Origin: Mycobacterium sp. DL440
GTDB lineage: Bacteria; Actinomycetota; Actinomycetes; Mycobacteriales; Mycobacteriaceae
DNA: 64,000 nt
Reading direction: 5' to 3'
Assembly: GCF_011745145.1 (NCBI RefSeq)
Contig: NZ_CP050191.1
Span: forward strand, 3,024,296-3,088,295
Under the pieces are notes generated by a model that saw only the letters and a program-made list of their open reading frames with translations, made no database searches and had not been told where the DNA came from. The translations under genes were made by a program, and so were the position numbers. Shown here piece after piece: positions 36,275 through 46,000 of the stretch. Position 1 is the stretch's first letter; every line of letters starts with the position of its first letter.

Positions 36275-36978
36275 GCGCGCCGCACCTCGGCCCGCCGCTT
36301 CGGCAGAAGCGCACCGGCGACGATGAGCCAGATGAGACCCGTGAACCGGGCGACCGGCAGGATCACCGCCGCTTCTGGCCAGATGAGCACCAGTGTCGCC
36401 ACCTCGGCCAGCACCGCGATGGCCAGGCCGGCCCAGGCCAACGCCCGCGGCAACAGTCCGAGGACGAGGCTGGGCACCGCGACCCCGGCGATCAGCAGAC
36501 CGAGTGCCACGATGTGCCCGACCCCGCCCGTGAGGAACACCAGGTAGTACAGCGCCCGGATCAGGCCGTCGTCGACGACCACCTCGGGCCGCGACATCGT
36601 CCAGCAGATCAGCCCTGCCAGCGCGAGGGCGCCGGAGGCGAGAATCCCGCCCGCCAGTGCGATCGTCGCACCGGGCGCGGTCACGCCGAGTTGCCGCAGA
36701 CGTGTGCTCGCGGTGGCGGCGTAGATCGCCAGCGGTACCGACGCCGCGAACGCGCCCACCGCACTGGCCTGCACCGCCGGGTGGTGGTCATGGACATATC
36801 GAAGGACGTCTGCGCCCGTGCCGTACGGCAGCGGCATCACCCCACCGAGTGCGACGCCGACGGCAAGCCCGGCCAGCACCAACGCGAGCGAGGCCGCTGC
36901 CACCGGGGCCAGAGGCGGTCCGCCTTGTCGGCCTGCCGGTCGTGTGGACCGAATTCGATCTGCGATTGAATCGTTCAT
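36271..36978 (-). CDS. DUF4386-like multi-span membrane protein
   Basis: 235 residues with about six hydrophobic spans after a polar N-terminus (MNDSIADRIRSTRPAGRQGG). YLVFLTGGVGHIVALGLLIAGVAVPSLVLG and ARFTGLIWLIVAGALLPKRR resemble the DUF4386 family; I am unsure of the family. ATG 36978 sits inside a perfect inverted repeat, the probable operator of the divergent MarR regulator. Function unknown. Confidence 0.65.
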   Translation of the reverse strand: MNDSIADRIRSTRPAGRQGGPPLAPVAAASLALVLAGLAVGVALGGVMPLPYGTGADVLRYVHDHHPAVQASAVGAFAASVPLAIYAATASTRLRQLGVTAPGATIALAGGILASGALALAGLICWTMSRPEVVVDDGLIRALYYLVFLTGGVGHIVALGLLIAGVAVPSLVLGLLPRALAWAGLAIAVLAEVATLVLIWPEAAVILPVARFTGLIWLIVAGALLPKRRAEVRRA

Positions 36979-36990
36979 GTTTTGAACGAT
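36970..36990. promoter_or_regulatory. MarR-type operator overlapping a start codon
   Basis: ATCGTTCA-TGTTT-TGAACGAT is a perfect 8-bp inverted repeat. It covers the ATG of the membrane gene (36976-36978) and lies 76 bp before the divergent MarR gene. A second, weaker repeat GAACC...GGTTTC (37036-37063) sits closer to marR. Confidence 0.6.
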
Positions 36991-37065
36991 ATGCCCGCAT
37001 TCGCCCGACGGCAACAGGCTGAATGTTTCCAGTCGTGAACCATTTGATACTGATACGGTTTCGGC

Positions 37066-37563
37066 ATGGAACCTGGCCCGTCGGACACCGTGGCATTCCT
37101 GCTGGCACAACTCGGCCACCGGGCGGCAACACTGTTCGCCGAGCAGATGGCAACGCTGGAGCTCACCCCGCCGCACGCCGGCATTCTGCGCGCCATCGGC
37201 GGCCAGCCGGGACTCAGCCAGCAATCCCTGAGCACCCAGCTGGGCCTGCTACCGAGCCGGGTGGTGAGCTACGTCGACGATCTCGAGGACCGCGGCTACG
37301 TCGAACGACGCCGCAATCCCGACGACCGCCGGCTGCACGCGCTGTTTCTCAGCACCGCAGGAAAAAAGACCCTGCGCCGCATCGGAGAGCTGGCGCGCCG
37401 GCACGACGAGCGCATGACCGCCGGTCTCGATGCGGCACAACGAGACAACCTCCACGAGCTGTTGCAGACTCTGGCGGTTCAACATGAGCTGGCCCCGCAC
37501 GTGCACCCCGGCTTCCGCAACCTGGGCCGCCCGGGTGCGGGCCCGATCAAGCCAGCCGGGTGA
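37066..37563 (+). CDS. MarR-family transcriptional regulator
   Basis: 165 residues. The winged helix spans LTPPHAGILRAIGGQPGLSQQSLSTQLGLLPSRVVSYV with the wing DRGYVERRRNPDDRRLHALFLS, the classic MarR DxRxx motif. Divergent from the membrane protein/F420 oxidoreductase pair and likely their repressor, acting at the palindrome between them. The 3' end overlaps the convergent transglutaminase gene by 17 bp. Ligand unknown. Confidence 0.85.
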   Translation: MEPGPSDTVAFLLAQLGHRAATLFAEQMATLELTPPHAGILRAIGGQPGLSQQSLSTQLGLLPSRVVSYVDDLEDRGYVERRRNPDDRRLHALFLSTAGKKTLRRIGELARRHDERMTAGLDAAQRDNLHELLQTLAVQHELAPHVHPGFRNLGRPGAGPIKPAG

Positions 37564-38386
37564 CCTCCACGACCACGTCGAGATCCGTCGACCCCTCACC
37601 CGAATAGATTCCCTTGAGCGGGGCCACATCCGAGTAGTCCCGACCCACGCCCACACTGACGTACTGCTCATTGATCTCGGAGTCGTTGGTCGGGTCGTAG
37701 TGCCACCAGCCTCCGGTCCACGCCTGGATCCAGGCGTGGCTCTGACCGTCGATGGTGTCCCCCACCTCCGCGTCCCCGATCGGATGCAGATAGCCCGACA
37801 CGTACCGCGCCGGAATCCCCATGGACCGCAACGTGATCAACGACAGATGGGCGAAGTCCTGACACACGCCTTTGCCCTCGCGCAACGCGTCCAGGCCCGA
37901 GGAGTGCACCCCGGTGGTACCAGGCACATAGTCGAGTTCACTGCGCACCCACTGCGCCACCGCCCCGACCGCCTCGAACGGGTTGTGGTCCTTGGCGATC
38001 CGCTGTCCCACGCGCGTGATCCGCTTGCTGTGCGGTGTGTAATGGGTCGGGCTGAGCACCTCGTCGAACCGGTCGATCACGGCCTCGGTGCCCAGATCAT
38101 CCCACCCGGCGAGCTCCTCGGGTTTCTCCGCGACCTCCGTCTCGACCACCGAGGATCCCGAGACCTCCAACTCGGTGTGGGGAGCGTGCAGATCGAAGGC
38201 CGTCACCGCCGTACCCCAATAGTCGACATACCGATAGGACCTGGTCGCCGGGATGGTCTCGACCCGGTTCAGGATCACGTTCTGACGCGAATCCGACCGC
38301 GGGGTCAAGCGGGCCTCGTTATAGGACGCCGTCACCGCCGACCGGTACGCATACCCGGTCGAATGCACCACGCGCAACCGCCACAT
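37547..38386 (-). CDS. Transglutaminase-like protein (Rv2409c family)
   Basis: 279 residues. An N-terminal bacterial transglutaminase-like beta domain (RVVHSTGYAYRSAVTASYNEARLTP) precedes a papain-fold core with the Cys in GKGVCQDFAHLSLITLRSMG, the His in GQSHAWIQAW and the Asp in HYDPTNDSEI. So the Cys-His-Asp triad is intact. It abuts the alpha-E gene with no gap and forms a conserved trio with an ATP-grasp protein. The reaction is not established; peptide ligation or cleavage is likely. Confidence 0.85.
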   Translation of the reverse strand: MWRLRVVHSTGYAYRSAVTASYNEARLTPRSDSRQNVILNRVETIPATRSYRYVDYWGTAVTAFDLHAPHTELEVSGSSVVETEVAEKPEELAGWDDLGTEAVIDRFDEVLSPTHYTPHSKRITRVGQRIAKDHNPFEAVGAVAQWVRSELDYVPGTTGVHSSGLDALREGKGVCQDFAHLSLITLRSMGIPARYVSGYLHPIGDAEVGDTIDGQSHAWIQAWTGGWWHYDPTNDSEINEQYVSVGVGRDYSDVAPLKGIYSGEGSTDLDVVVEVTRLA

Positions 38387-39361
38387 CTAGACCTCGCCCT
38401 CCTCGATCACAACCACATCGCCAAGCCCGGCGTCGGTCCAGGCCACCCACGGGGCGGAGTGGAAGTACTGCAGTGCCAACGCTTCTCCGACATCGCGGCA
38501 GGTCTTCTGCAACCCGGCCAGCCGGGCATCCAGGGATTCCAGCAGCGCGCCCGGCTGCAGGAACTCGAGCTCACTGCGCGCCCGGCCCAACAGCCGCTGC
38601 GCCTCGGCGGTCGCCCCCAACCGGCTGTGCGGCCGATTGAGCAACTCGTCGAGACTGTGTTCGGCCAACCGCAGCGAATAGAAGATCGACCGGGGGAACA
38701 GCCGGTCCAACAGCATGAACTCGACCACGCGACCGGCGTCGAGCACACCACGGTAGGTACGCAGATACGTGTCATGGGCGCCGGCCGACCGCAGCAACGT
38801 GACCCAGGCCGGTGACGACCCGCTGTCCCCGACCCGCGACAACAGCAACCGGACGGTCATGTCGACGCGCTCGATCGCGCGGCCCAACAACATGAACCGG
38901 TAGCCATCGTCGCGGCTCAACGTCGAATCGGCCAGCCCCGCGAACATCGCCGCGCGGCCCTCGACATAGGACAGGAACTCGTGCGGGCCCAGTCGTTTGG
39001 CCGCGCGCTCCCGCTCGGCGAGCGCGTTGTAGGTGGTGTTGAGACACTCCCAGATCTCGGTCGAGGTGACTTCGCGGGCCCCGCGGGCGTTCTCGCGCGC
39101 GGCCGAGATCGAATCGACGATCGAGTTACCGCCGCTGTCGCGGCTGAACGCCACGACGTCGGTCAACGACCACACGTCCAGACGCCGCGCCGGCGGCTCG
39201 ATACCGAGCACCCGCAGCAGCGTGCGTGAGGCGACGTCCGGGTCGACACTGGAGTCCTCCAGCAGCTGATGCACCGTGACATCGAGGATGCGTGCGGTGT
39301 CGTCGGCCCGTTCCACATAGCGCCCGATCCAATACAACGACTCGGCATTGCGCGCCAGCAT
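38387..39361 (-). CDS. Alpha-E domain protein (Rv2410c family)
   Basis: 324-residue, almost wholly helical protein. It opens MLARNAESLYWIGRYVERADDTARIL, the signature of the alpha-E family. Members always lie next to circularly permuted ATP-grasp and transglutaminase genes, here on both sides. Function unproven; probably a partner of the ATP-grasp enzyme. Confidence 0.85.
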   Translation of the reverse strand: MLARNAESLYWIGRYVERADDTARILDVTVHQLLEDSSVDPDVASRTLLRVLGIEPPARRLDVWSLTDVVAFSRDSGGNSIVDSISAARENARGAREVTSTEIWECLNTTYNALAERERAAKRLGPHEFLSYVEGRAAMFAGLADSTLSRDDGYRFMLLGRAIERVDMTVRLLLSRVGDSGSSPAWVTLLRSAGAHDTYLRTYRGVLDAGRVVEFMLLDRLFPRSIFYSLRLAEHSLDELLNRPHSRLGATAEAQRLLGRARSELEFLQPGALLESLDARLAGLQKTCRDVGEALALQYFHSAPWVAWTDAGLGDVVVIEEGEV

Positions 39362-39380
39362 CTACTCCCACCCCCTGCTA

Positions 39381-41042
39381 CTACTGCTGTTGTTGGGATG
39401 ACGAACCATCAGGCGCGCCATCACTTTTGGGCCCCTGGTCGGATTCGGGCAGCGACCGCACCACCTCGGCCGCGGCGAGCTCGCGATCTGCCGCCGATGT
39501 CCGCGACGCCAGCACCCAGGTGTCCTTCGACCCACCGCCCTGACTGGAATTGACCACCAGAGACCCTTCCGGCAGCGCCACCCGGGTGAGCCCGCCGGGC
39601 AGCACCCAGACGTCATTGCCGTCATTGACCGCGAACGGGCGCAGGTCCACGTGCCGGGGCGCCAGCTTGTCGCCGATCTGGGTGGGCACGGTGGACAGCT
39701 GCATCACCGGCTGGGCGATCCAGCCGCGCGGGTCGTTGCGGATCTTCCTGGCAACCGCGGTCAACTCCTTGGCCGAGGCGTCCGGGCCGAACACGATGCC
39801 GTACCCACCCGAGCCTTCCACCGGCTTGATGACGAGTTCGTCGATCCGGTCGAGCACCTCCTCCCGTTCGGCGTCCAACCAACAGCGGTAGGTGTCGACG
39901 TTGGCGAGTACCGGCTTCTCCCCGAGGTAGTACTCGATGATCGTCGGGACATAGGTGTAGACGAGCTTGTCGTCACCGACCCCGTTGCCCACCGCACTGG
40001 AGATCACGACGTTGCCGGCCCGGGCCGCGTTGAGCAGGCCGGCCACCCCGAGCACCGAGTCGGGCCGGAACTGCATCGGGTCCAGGAACGCATCGTCGAT
40101 GCGGCGGTAGATGACGTCGACCTGACGCTCGCCCTCGGTGGTGCGCATGTAGACGGCGTTGTCGCGGCAGAACAGATCGCGGCCCTCGACCAACTCGACC
40201 CCCATCTGCCGGGCCAGCAGCGAGTGCTCGAAGTAGGCCGAGTTGTAGACGCCGGGCGTGAGCACCACGACGGTCGGGTCGGCGACGTTGGTGGGTGCCG
40301 CGTTGCGCAGCGCCCGCAGCAGGTGCGAGGAGTAGTCACCGACCGCGCGCACCCGGTGGGTGGCGAACAGATTCGGGAAGACGCGCGCCATGGTGCGCCG
40401 GTTCTCCATCACATAGGACACCCCCGACGGCGACCGCAGATTGTCCTCCAACACTCGGAAGACACCCAAGGCGTCACGGATCAGGTCGATACCCGCAACG
40501 TGGATACGCACCCCGTTGGGTGGGACGATGCCCGCGGCTTCACGGTGGAAGTGCTCGCACGAGGTGACCAGCCGACGCGGGATCACGCCGTCACGCAGAA
40601 TCTCCTGCTCCCCGTAGACGTCGTCGAGATACATCTCCAGCGCCTTGACCCGCTGGATGATGCCGCGTTCCAGCCGGGACCATTCGACCGCCGAGATCAC
40701 CCGCGGCACCAGGTCGAGCGGGAACGGCCGCTCCTGGCCCGACAACGAGAACGTGATCCCCTGATCGATGAACGCCCGGCCCAGTGCGTCCGACCGCGAC
40801 CGCAACTCCGAGGCGTCCGACGGAGCAAGCTCGGCGAAGATGCTCCTGTACGGTCCGCGGACGTTGCCGGCGCTGTCGAACATCTCGTCGAAGGCCTCGG
40901 AGTAGCGGCCCAGTCGGTTGTAGCCGTCGAAGACGCCCTGATGTTTGGCCCGGCGCGTCGAAGCCGCGCGCCGCCCCGCCGCGGCCGACCCGTTCGTCTC
41001 GGCTGCCTGCGCGCGGGCTGTTCTCGGGCTCACCCTCATCAT
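39381..41042 (-). CDS. Circularly permuted ATP-grasp protein (Rv2411c family)
   Basis: 553 residues. The core contains the permuted ATP-grasp signatures VIKPVEGSGGYGIVFGPDAS (ATP-binding loop) and VGNGVGDDKLVYTYVPTIIEYYLGE. The start KHQGVFDGYNRLGRYSEAFDEMFD is typical. Such enzymes form amide bonds using ATP and are predicted peptide synthases. It lies 19 bp from the alpha-E gene. ATG 41042 and ATG 41039 are adjacent; the upstream reading frame runs through low-complexity sequence and was not used. Ends with a Gln-rich tail. Confidence 0.85.
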   Translation of the reverse strand: MMRVSPRTARAQAAETNGSAAAGRRAASTRRAKHQGVFDGYNRLGRYSEAFDEMFDSAGNVRGPYRSIFAELAPSDASELRSRSDALGRAFIDQGITFSLSGQERPFPLDLVPRVISAVEWSRLERGIIQRVKALEMYLDDVYGEQEILRDGVIPRRLVTSCEHFHREAAGIVPPNGVRIHVAGIDLIRDALGVFRVLEDNLRSPSGVSYVMENRRTMARVFPNLFATHRVRAVGDYSSHLLRALRNAAPTNVADPTVVVLTPGVYNSAYFEHSLLARQMGVELVEGRDLFCRDNAVYMRTTEGERQVDVIYRRIDDAFLDPMQFRPDSVLGVAGLLNAARAGNVVISSAVGNGVGDDKLVYTYVPTIIEYYLGEKPVLANVDTYRCWLDAEREEVLDRIDELVIKPVEGSGGYGIVFGPDASAKELTAVARKIRNDPRGWIAQPVMQLSTVPTQIGDKLAPRHVDLRPFAVNDGNDVWVLPGGLTRVALPEGSLVVNSSQGGGSKDTWVLASRTSAADRELAAAEVVRSLPESDQGPKSDGAPDGSSSQQQQ

Positions 41043-41169
41043 GCTGCCCCACCTGCCGGCATTTCGCCGGGCCAACGGGGCAGCCCGTTTCGGCAGGCCA
41101 AAGGGTGGTTGAGATGGTATTAGGGCCGTAAATTGGGGCGTCGGCGGCCGGCGTTTCGGCTGCACCGCT

Positions 41170-41199
41170 TTGGGAGTTCGGACGCCTCGCTGGTACCCT
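41170..41199 (+). promoter_or_regulatory. Putative sigma-A promoter of rpsT
   Basis: TTGGGA (41170-41175) and TACCCT (41194-41199) are spaced 18 bp and lie about 80 bp before rpsT. The following leader holds the small hairpin GGGTG-TGCG-CACCC. The rest of the 237-bp gap (41043-41279) shows nothing else I can call. Confidence 0.4.
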
Positions 41200-41279
41200 G
41201 AACAGTCGCTGCCCGCAGTGCGGGTGTGCGCACCCAGACTTCGGTAACCCCAGCTAGAGAATTACGAAGGAATTTTTAC

Positions 41280-41540
41280 GTGGCCAACATCAAGTCGCAG
41301 GAAAAGCGCATCCTCACCAACGAGCGTCGTCGGCTGCGTAACCAGTCGGTGAAGTCGTCGCTGCGTACGGCTGTGCGCGGCTTCCGCGAGGCTGTCGAGG
41401 CGGGCGAGAAGGACAAGGCTGCCGAGTTGCTGGTGTCGACCAGCCGCCAGCTCGACAAGGCCGCCAGCAAGGGTGTCATCCACGCCAACCAGGCTGCCAA
41501 CAAGAAGTCGGCCCTGGCCGTGGCGCTCAACAAGCTCTGA
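41280..41540 (+). CDS. rpsT: 30S ribosomal protein S20
   Basis: 86-residue basic helical protein binding 16S r[33 protein letters not shown] at the start and the C-terminal [12 protein letters not shown] match S20. GTG 41280 has GAAGG 9 nt upstream, and family members begin at this residue. Convergent with holA, as in Rv2412/Rv2413c. Confidence 0.97.
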   Translation: MANIKSQEKRILTNERRRLRNQSVKSSLRTAVRGFREAVEAGEKDKAAELLVSTSRQLDKAASKGVIHANQAANKKSALAVALNKL

Positions 41541-41574
41541 TCTTTCCGGGACTTACCCGAGCAATATCGCCGGT

Positions 41575-42537
41575 TCACCGGGTGGCGAGTTCCGCCACCC
41601 GGCGTACCGCTGTCTCAAGGGCGTAGTCGGCATCTGCCGCTGCGCCCTTTACGTCTGCATTGAGCGTGGCGACCACCCGCATCGCCTCGGCCACCGAGTC
41701 GCGTGACCATCTGCGCGACTGCTTCTGCGCCTTCTGCACCCGCCAGGGCGGCATCCCCAGTTCACCGGCCAGCCGGTACGGATCCCCGGAGAGCGGGCCG
41801 ACCCGTGCGATCGTGTGCACCGCCTCGGCCAGCGCATCGGCCAACACCACCTGGGGCTCACCGGCCAGCATCGCCCATCGCAACGCCTCGGCCGCGCCGG
41901 CCACATCGCCGGTGACGGCCTTGTCGGCGATGTCGAAGCCCTTCACCTCCGCCTTGCCGCTGTGATAGCGACGCACCGCTACGGCGTCGACCTGGCCGGC
42001 CGTGTCGGCCACCAGCTGTGAACACACCGCGGCGAGCTCACGGATGTTCGATCCGACCGCATCGATCACCGCGGTCACCGTGTCGTCGGAGACCTTGACC
42101 CGCAACTGGCGGAACTCGGCACGTACGAAATCCGCACGCTCTGCCGGTTTGGTGATACGCACACACGGATGCACCTGTGCGCCAAGCTTTTTCAATTGAT
42201 CGGCCAGCGCCTTGGCCCGCCCGCCGCCGGAGTGGATGACGACCAGAACGGTGCCGGGGGGCAGATCTGCTGCGGCCGAGGCGATCAGGGCCACGGCATC
42301 CTTACCCGCCTCGGCGGCGGCCTCCAGCACCACCAGGCGCTCCTCGGCAAACAGCGACGGGCTCAGCAGCTCGGCGAGCTCACTGGTGCTGACCTCGCCC
42401 GCCCGCATCCGGTCCACCGGAACGTCATCGGAGCCGGCCTGCTGGCGCAGCGCCCGCAGCACCGCCCCCACTGCTCGTTCGACCAGCAGTTCCTCATCGC
42501 CCAGAACCAGGTGCAGACCGTCGATCTGTTGACTCAC
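41575..42537 (-). CDS. holA: DNA polymerase III delta subunit
   Basis: 320-residue clamp-loader subunit that opens the beta clamp. [16 protein letters not shown] at the N-terminus, [17 protein letters not shown], and the collar region [17 protein letters not shown] fit the family. Sequence similarity among HolA proteins is low, but position between comEC and rpsT equals Rv2413c. Confidence 0.88.
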   Translation of the reverse strand: MSQQIDGLHLVLGDEELLVERAVGAVLRALRQQAGSDDVPVDRMRAGEVSTSELAELLSPSLFAEERLVVLEAAAEAGKDAVALIASAAADLPPGTVLVVIHSGGGRAKALADQLKKLGAQVHPCVRITKPAERADFVRAEFRQLRVKVSDDTVTAVIDAVGSNIRELAAVCSQLVADTAGQVDAVAVRRYHSGKAEVKGFDIADKAVTGDVAGAAEALRWAMLAGEPQVVLADALAEAVHTIARVGPLSGDPYRLAGELGMPPWRVQKAQKQSRRWSRDSVAEAMRVVATLNADVKGAAADADYALETAVRRVAELATR

Positions 42538-42556
42538 ACCGATGATCGTGTCACGC

Positions 42557-44122
42557 CTACCCGACAGCTCCGACCACCTGGCCCGCCAGCGCCCAGGCCA
42601 GCAGGCCGAGCACCAAAGCCGCCAGTCCGCGACGCATCCAGCGCAGCCGCCACAGCACCGTCAGCGCCACTCCTCCCAGCGCTACCGACACCACGCCGGC
42701 CAGCCCCGAGGGCGACGGCAGGGCGGCCGCCGGGAGCGCCGAACCCCACCGTGCCACCGACAGCAACCACCACAGCTCCGGTCCGGTGAACCGGATCAGT
42801 AGTTGGGCTCCGCCCGGCCAGACCGCCGAGCACACGGCCGCCGCGGTACCGAGGACCGTGATCGGCGGAATCACCCCGGCCACCGCGAGATTGGCGGCGA
42901 CAGCCACCAGGCTGACGGTCCCCGAGATCCCGGCCACCAGTGGGGCGGTGACCAACTGGGCCACCACCGCGACGCTGACCGCTGCCGCCACCGGGCGCGG
43001 CCAGCCACGGGCCTGCAGCCGGCCCGACCACACCGGGGCGAGGACGACGATGCCTGCCGTCGCACACACCGACAACGCGAACCCGACATCGACCGCAAGT
43101 TCGGGGGTGGCGGTCATCAGCGCGATCACGCTGGCCGCCAGCGCCGGCACCGCCTGTCGTCGCCGATGGGTCAACACCGCGAGCAGCGTCACCGCACCCA
43201 TCACGGCAGCCCGCAGCACGCTGGCCGAGGGCTGCACGACGATGACGAAACCGACCAACCCGGCGCCGGCGAGCAGCACAGCCGCACTCGGCCCGACCAG
43301 TACCGCGCTGAGCAACAGCGCTCCCCACACGATGGTCACGTTGGCCCCCGACACCGCGGTCAGATGTGTGAGACCCGACGTGCGGAACTGCGCGGTGGTG
43401 GTGACGGTGACCGCCGAGGTATCCCCCAGCACCAATGCGGGCAGCATGGCGGCCTGATCGGCGGGCAGTACCGCACGGGCCGCCTCCGCGAAGCCGGCCC
43501 GGATCCGTTGGGCGATGCGCTGTACGGCCGAGGCCTCCCCCAGCGACGGCTGTCCCGACGCCGCCAGCACGGCAACACTCAGGTCCCTGCGGCCCGGGCG
43601 CCCCAGGGAGGCCCGGAATGTCGCCGGACGCCCCGGGCCTACCTCGCCGAAGCCCGCTGGAGCGAACACCAGGACTCGGCCCGACATCGGGACCTGATCG
43701 ACCCGGCGCAGCTCGGCCCGGAACATCATCCGACCGCCCTTGATCGTCCGCGGTGTCTCGGCAGGAACGACCTCGACCGTCGCAGTTCCGCCGTAGAGAC
43801 GACCGAGCGGATGATGTTCGACCTGGTGCACGCGCAGTCCGACAGCCACGGTGAATCCGGCCGCGATGGCCGCCACAGCCAGAACCGCAGCGGCGACGCC
43901 CGTACCGTCACTGCCTCCCCACCGTGCGGCCAGCCAGGTCAACCCCACGGCGCCGAGGCCCACCACCACCGCGGCGCCCGGATGCCAGACGATTGCGGCG
44001 GCCGACACCGACCACGCGGTCAGGGCGGCCGGGACGAGGCGCAGATCCAGTGGCTGCCCCGCGGCCCACCCGTCGCCGGTCTGCCCGTCCCTGTCGGAGG
44101 CATCACGCCCGGACCAGCTCAC
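42557..44122 (-). CDS. comEC: ComEC/Rec2-family membrane protein
   Basis: 521-residue, multi-span protein. The competence domain contains [21 protein letters not shown], and the following helices ([18 protein letters not shown]) are typical. The C-terminal metallo-beta-lactamase domain found in many ComEC proteins is absent, as in mycobacterial forms. GTG 44122 is chosen because GGAG lies 7 nt upstream; it overlaps comEA by 20 bp. ComEC forms the DNA-uptake channel in competent bacteria; use in mycobacteria is unproven. Confidence 0.85.
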   Translation of the reverse strand: MSWSGRDASDRDGQTGDGWAAGQPLDLRLVPAALTAWSVSAAAIVWHPGAAVVVGLGAVGLTWLAARWGGSDGTGVAAAVLAVAAIAAGFTVAVGLRVHQVEHHPLGRLYGGTATVEVVPAETPRTIKGGRMMFRAELRRVDQVPMSGRVLVFAPAGFGEVGPGRPATFRASLGRPGRRDLSVAVLAASGQPSLGEASAVQRIAQRIRAGFAEAARAVLPADQAAMLPALVLGDTSAVTVTTTAQFRTSGLTHLTAVSGANVTIVWGALLLSAVLVGPSAAVLLAGAGLVGFVIVVQPSASVLRAAVMGAVTLLAVLTHRRRQAVPALAASVIALMTATPELAVDVGFALSVCATAGIVVLAPVWSGRLQARGWPRPVAAAVSVAVVAQLVTAPLVAGISGTVSLVAVAANLAVAGVIPPITVLGTAAAVCSAVWPGGAQLLIRFTGPELWWLLSVARWGSALPAAALPSPSGLAGVVSVALGGVALTVLWRLRWMRRGLAALVLGLLAWALAGQVVGAVG

Positions 44123-44954
44123 GCAGTTTCTCCAGCCGGGCCGGGCCGATGCCGTCGACGTCGCCGAGTTGATCGACACTGTCGAACCGGCCGTGGGCGG
44201 CCCGCCAGGCCACGATCGCCTCGGCGGTCACCGGGCCGACACCAGGCAGCGTGTCGAGGTCTTCGACCGTCGCCGTGTTGAGGTCCACCGGCCCCGACGG
44301 CGCCCCGGCCTTGGCTTTCGGAGCCCCTCTTTGCGATGCACCGGGTTGTGTCGGAGCCGGCGGGTCGCCCGCGACCGAACTGCCCATGGTCGTCGGTTGT
44401 CCCGGCGGCGCGTCGACACCGACCACGATCTGTTCACCGTCACCGACCCGGCGGGCCATGTTCAGCCCGATCAGGTCGGCACCATCGAGTGGCCCACCGG
44501 CGGCTTCCAGCGCATCGGCGATCCTCGCCCCGGGCTGCAAGGTCACCAGCCCGGGCTTGTGCACCAGGCCGACCACGCTGACCACCACCGGTCCTGGCGG
44601 GGCGTTCGCTTCCGGTGTCGGGCCTGCCGACGAAACCATTTGCACCGGTGGCAGATTCGCCGAGGCGACCGGCGGTGGCTGCTGACGGATCAGGGTGAAA
44701 ACGGTGACCAGAATCGCGAGGACCCCGACACCGGCCAGCACCAGGGCCCCGGCGCGGCCCGGGTCGGCGCGCACCCTGGTCAGCCAGCCCGGGCCGTCCC
44801 CCGGCGCGGTATCGGGCAGCCATCTCGACAGCGCGCTCTCAGACGCGGTGTCCTGGTCGGCGCCGCCGCCTTCTTCGGTATCGGGATCATCCCCACCACC
44901 CGGACGGCCCCCACCCAGGCGACGGAGGCGCTCCACCGCCAATTCGGTTCCCAT
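44103..44954 (-). CDS. comEA: ComEA-like DNA-binding membrane protein
   Basis: 283 residues. A charged N-terminus precedes one membrane span (GALVLAGVGVLAILVTVFTLI). A SLBB domain follows (VVVSVVGLVHKPGLVTLQPGARIADALEAAGG), and a C-terminal tandem helix-hairpin-helix ends it (VDLNTATVEDLDTLPGVGPVTAEAIVAWR). This is the actinobacterial ComEA layout. Operon with comEC. Confidence 0.9.
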   Translation of the reverse strand: MGTELAVERLRRLGGGRPGGGDDPDTEEGGGADQDTASESALSRWLPDTAPGDGPGWLTRVRADPGRAGALVLAGVGVLAILVTVFTLIRQQPPPVASANLPPVQMVSSAGPTPEANAPPGPVVVSVVGLVHKPGLVTLQPGARIADALEAAGGPLDGADLIGLNMARRVGDGEQIVVGVDAPPGQPTTMGSSVAGDPPAPTQPGASQRGAPKAKAGAPSGPVDLNTATVEDLDTLPGVGPVTAEAIVAWRAAHGRFDSVDQLGDVDGIGPARLEKLRELVRA

Positions 44955-45045
44955 GCCCGCGACGGTAGGTGCGGGTCACGACGATTCCGGGCTCCCCGAC
45001 CTTCGGCACCGGCCGACTGTGGATGAATCTCGCGCTGTGGATTAC

Positions 45046-45837
45046 CTATCCCACCGACCTGGTGGAGGGGCGCTGGGGCGTGGCCCGTTCCAGGTATCGC
45101 AGCAGTTCCACCGGGAACGGCAGGACCACGGTGGAGTTCTTCTCCGCGGCCACTTCGACGACGGTCTCCAGCAGTCGCAGCTGCAGGGCCGCCGGGTCCG
45201 CGGACATCACATCGGCCGCCGCGGCGAGTTTCTCGGACGCCTGCAGTTCGCCGTCGGCGGTGATGACCCGGGCCCGCCGCTCCCGCTCCGCCTCAGCCTG
45301 ACGCGCGATGGACCGTTTCATCGAATCCGGCAGCACGACGTCTTTGATCTCGACCCGGTCGATGTGTATCCCCCAGCCCACCGCAGGGTTGTCGATGAGC
45401 AGTTCGAGGCCCTGGTTGAGCCGCTCGCGGTTGGACAGCAGGTCGTCCAGATTGCTCTTGCCGATGATCGACCGGAGCGAGGTCTGCGCCACCTGACCGA
45501 TCGCCGACATGTAGTCCTGCACGTCGACCACGGCCCGTACCGGGTCGAGCACGTTGAAGTAGATGACCGCATCGACCCGCACGGTGACGTTGTCGCGGGT
45601 GATGCCGTCCTGCGCGGGGACCGGCATCGTGATGATCTGCATGTTGACCTTCTGCAGCCGGTCCGCGACGGGAATGAGCATCGTCAGGCCGGGCTGCCTG
45701 ACGTTGTCGCGGACCCGGCCGAACCGGAACACCACACCGCGTTCGTACTGTCTGACGACCCGGATGTTGCTCAAACCCAGCCAGACCAGGGCGATGGCGC
45801 CGGCCCCCGCCGATGCGAGCGCGTAGAGCATGTCCAT
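45046..45837 (-). CDS. Slipin/stomatin-like SPFH protein
   Basis: 263 residues. One N-terminal membrane segment (LYALASAGAGAIALVWLGL) then an SPFH/band-7 domain (RVVRQYERGVVFRFGRVRDNVRQPGLTMLIP) with the family motif DGITRDNVTVRVDAVIYFNV. The C-terminal coiled coil includes RQAEAERERRARVITADGE. GAGG 7 nt upstream supports ATG 45837 over ATG 45855. SPFH proteins form membrane scaffolds and often pair with NfeD proteases, but no NfeD gene is adjacent. Confidence 0.85.
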   Translation of the reverse strand: MDMLYALASAGAGAIALVWLGLSNIRVVRQYERGVVFRFGRVRDNVRQPGLTMLIPVADRLQKVNMQIITMPVPAQDGITRDNVTVRVDAVIYFNVLDPVRAVVDVQDYMSAIGQVAQTSLRSIIGKSNLDDLLSNRERLNQGLELLIDNPAVGWGIHIDRVEIKDVVLPDSMKRSIARQAEAERERRARVITADGELQASEKLAAAADVMSADPAALQLRLLETVVEVAAEKNSTVVLPFPVELLRYLERATPQRPSTRSVG

Positions 45838-46000
45838 GATCTGACCTCGATTCATGGCTTCGCGGGGCGAACTCGCCCCACAGTTCGATTGTGCGACGCC
45901 GGCGAGTCTCCCGCCAGCAGGGACCGGTGCGCCTACCGCGGGTGAACAAGTCCCCGATAGTGTCTAGAGTCCAGCGCAGGGCTCAGCGACGGAGGCGATC

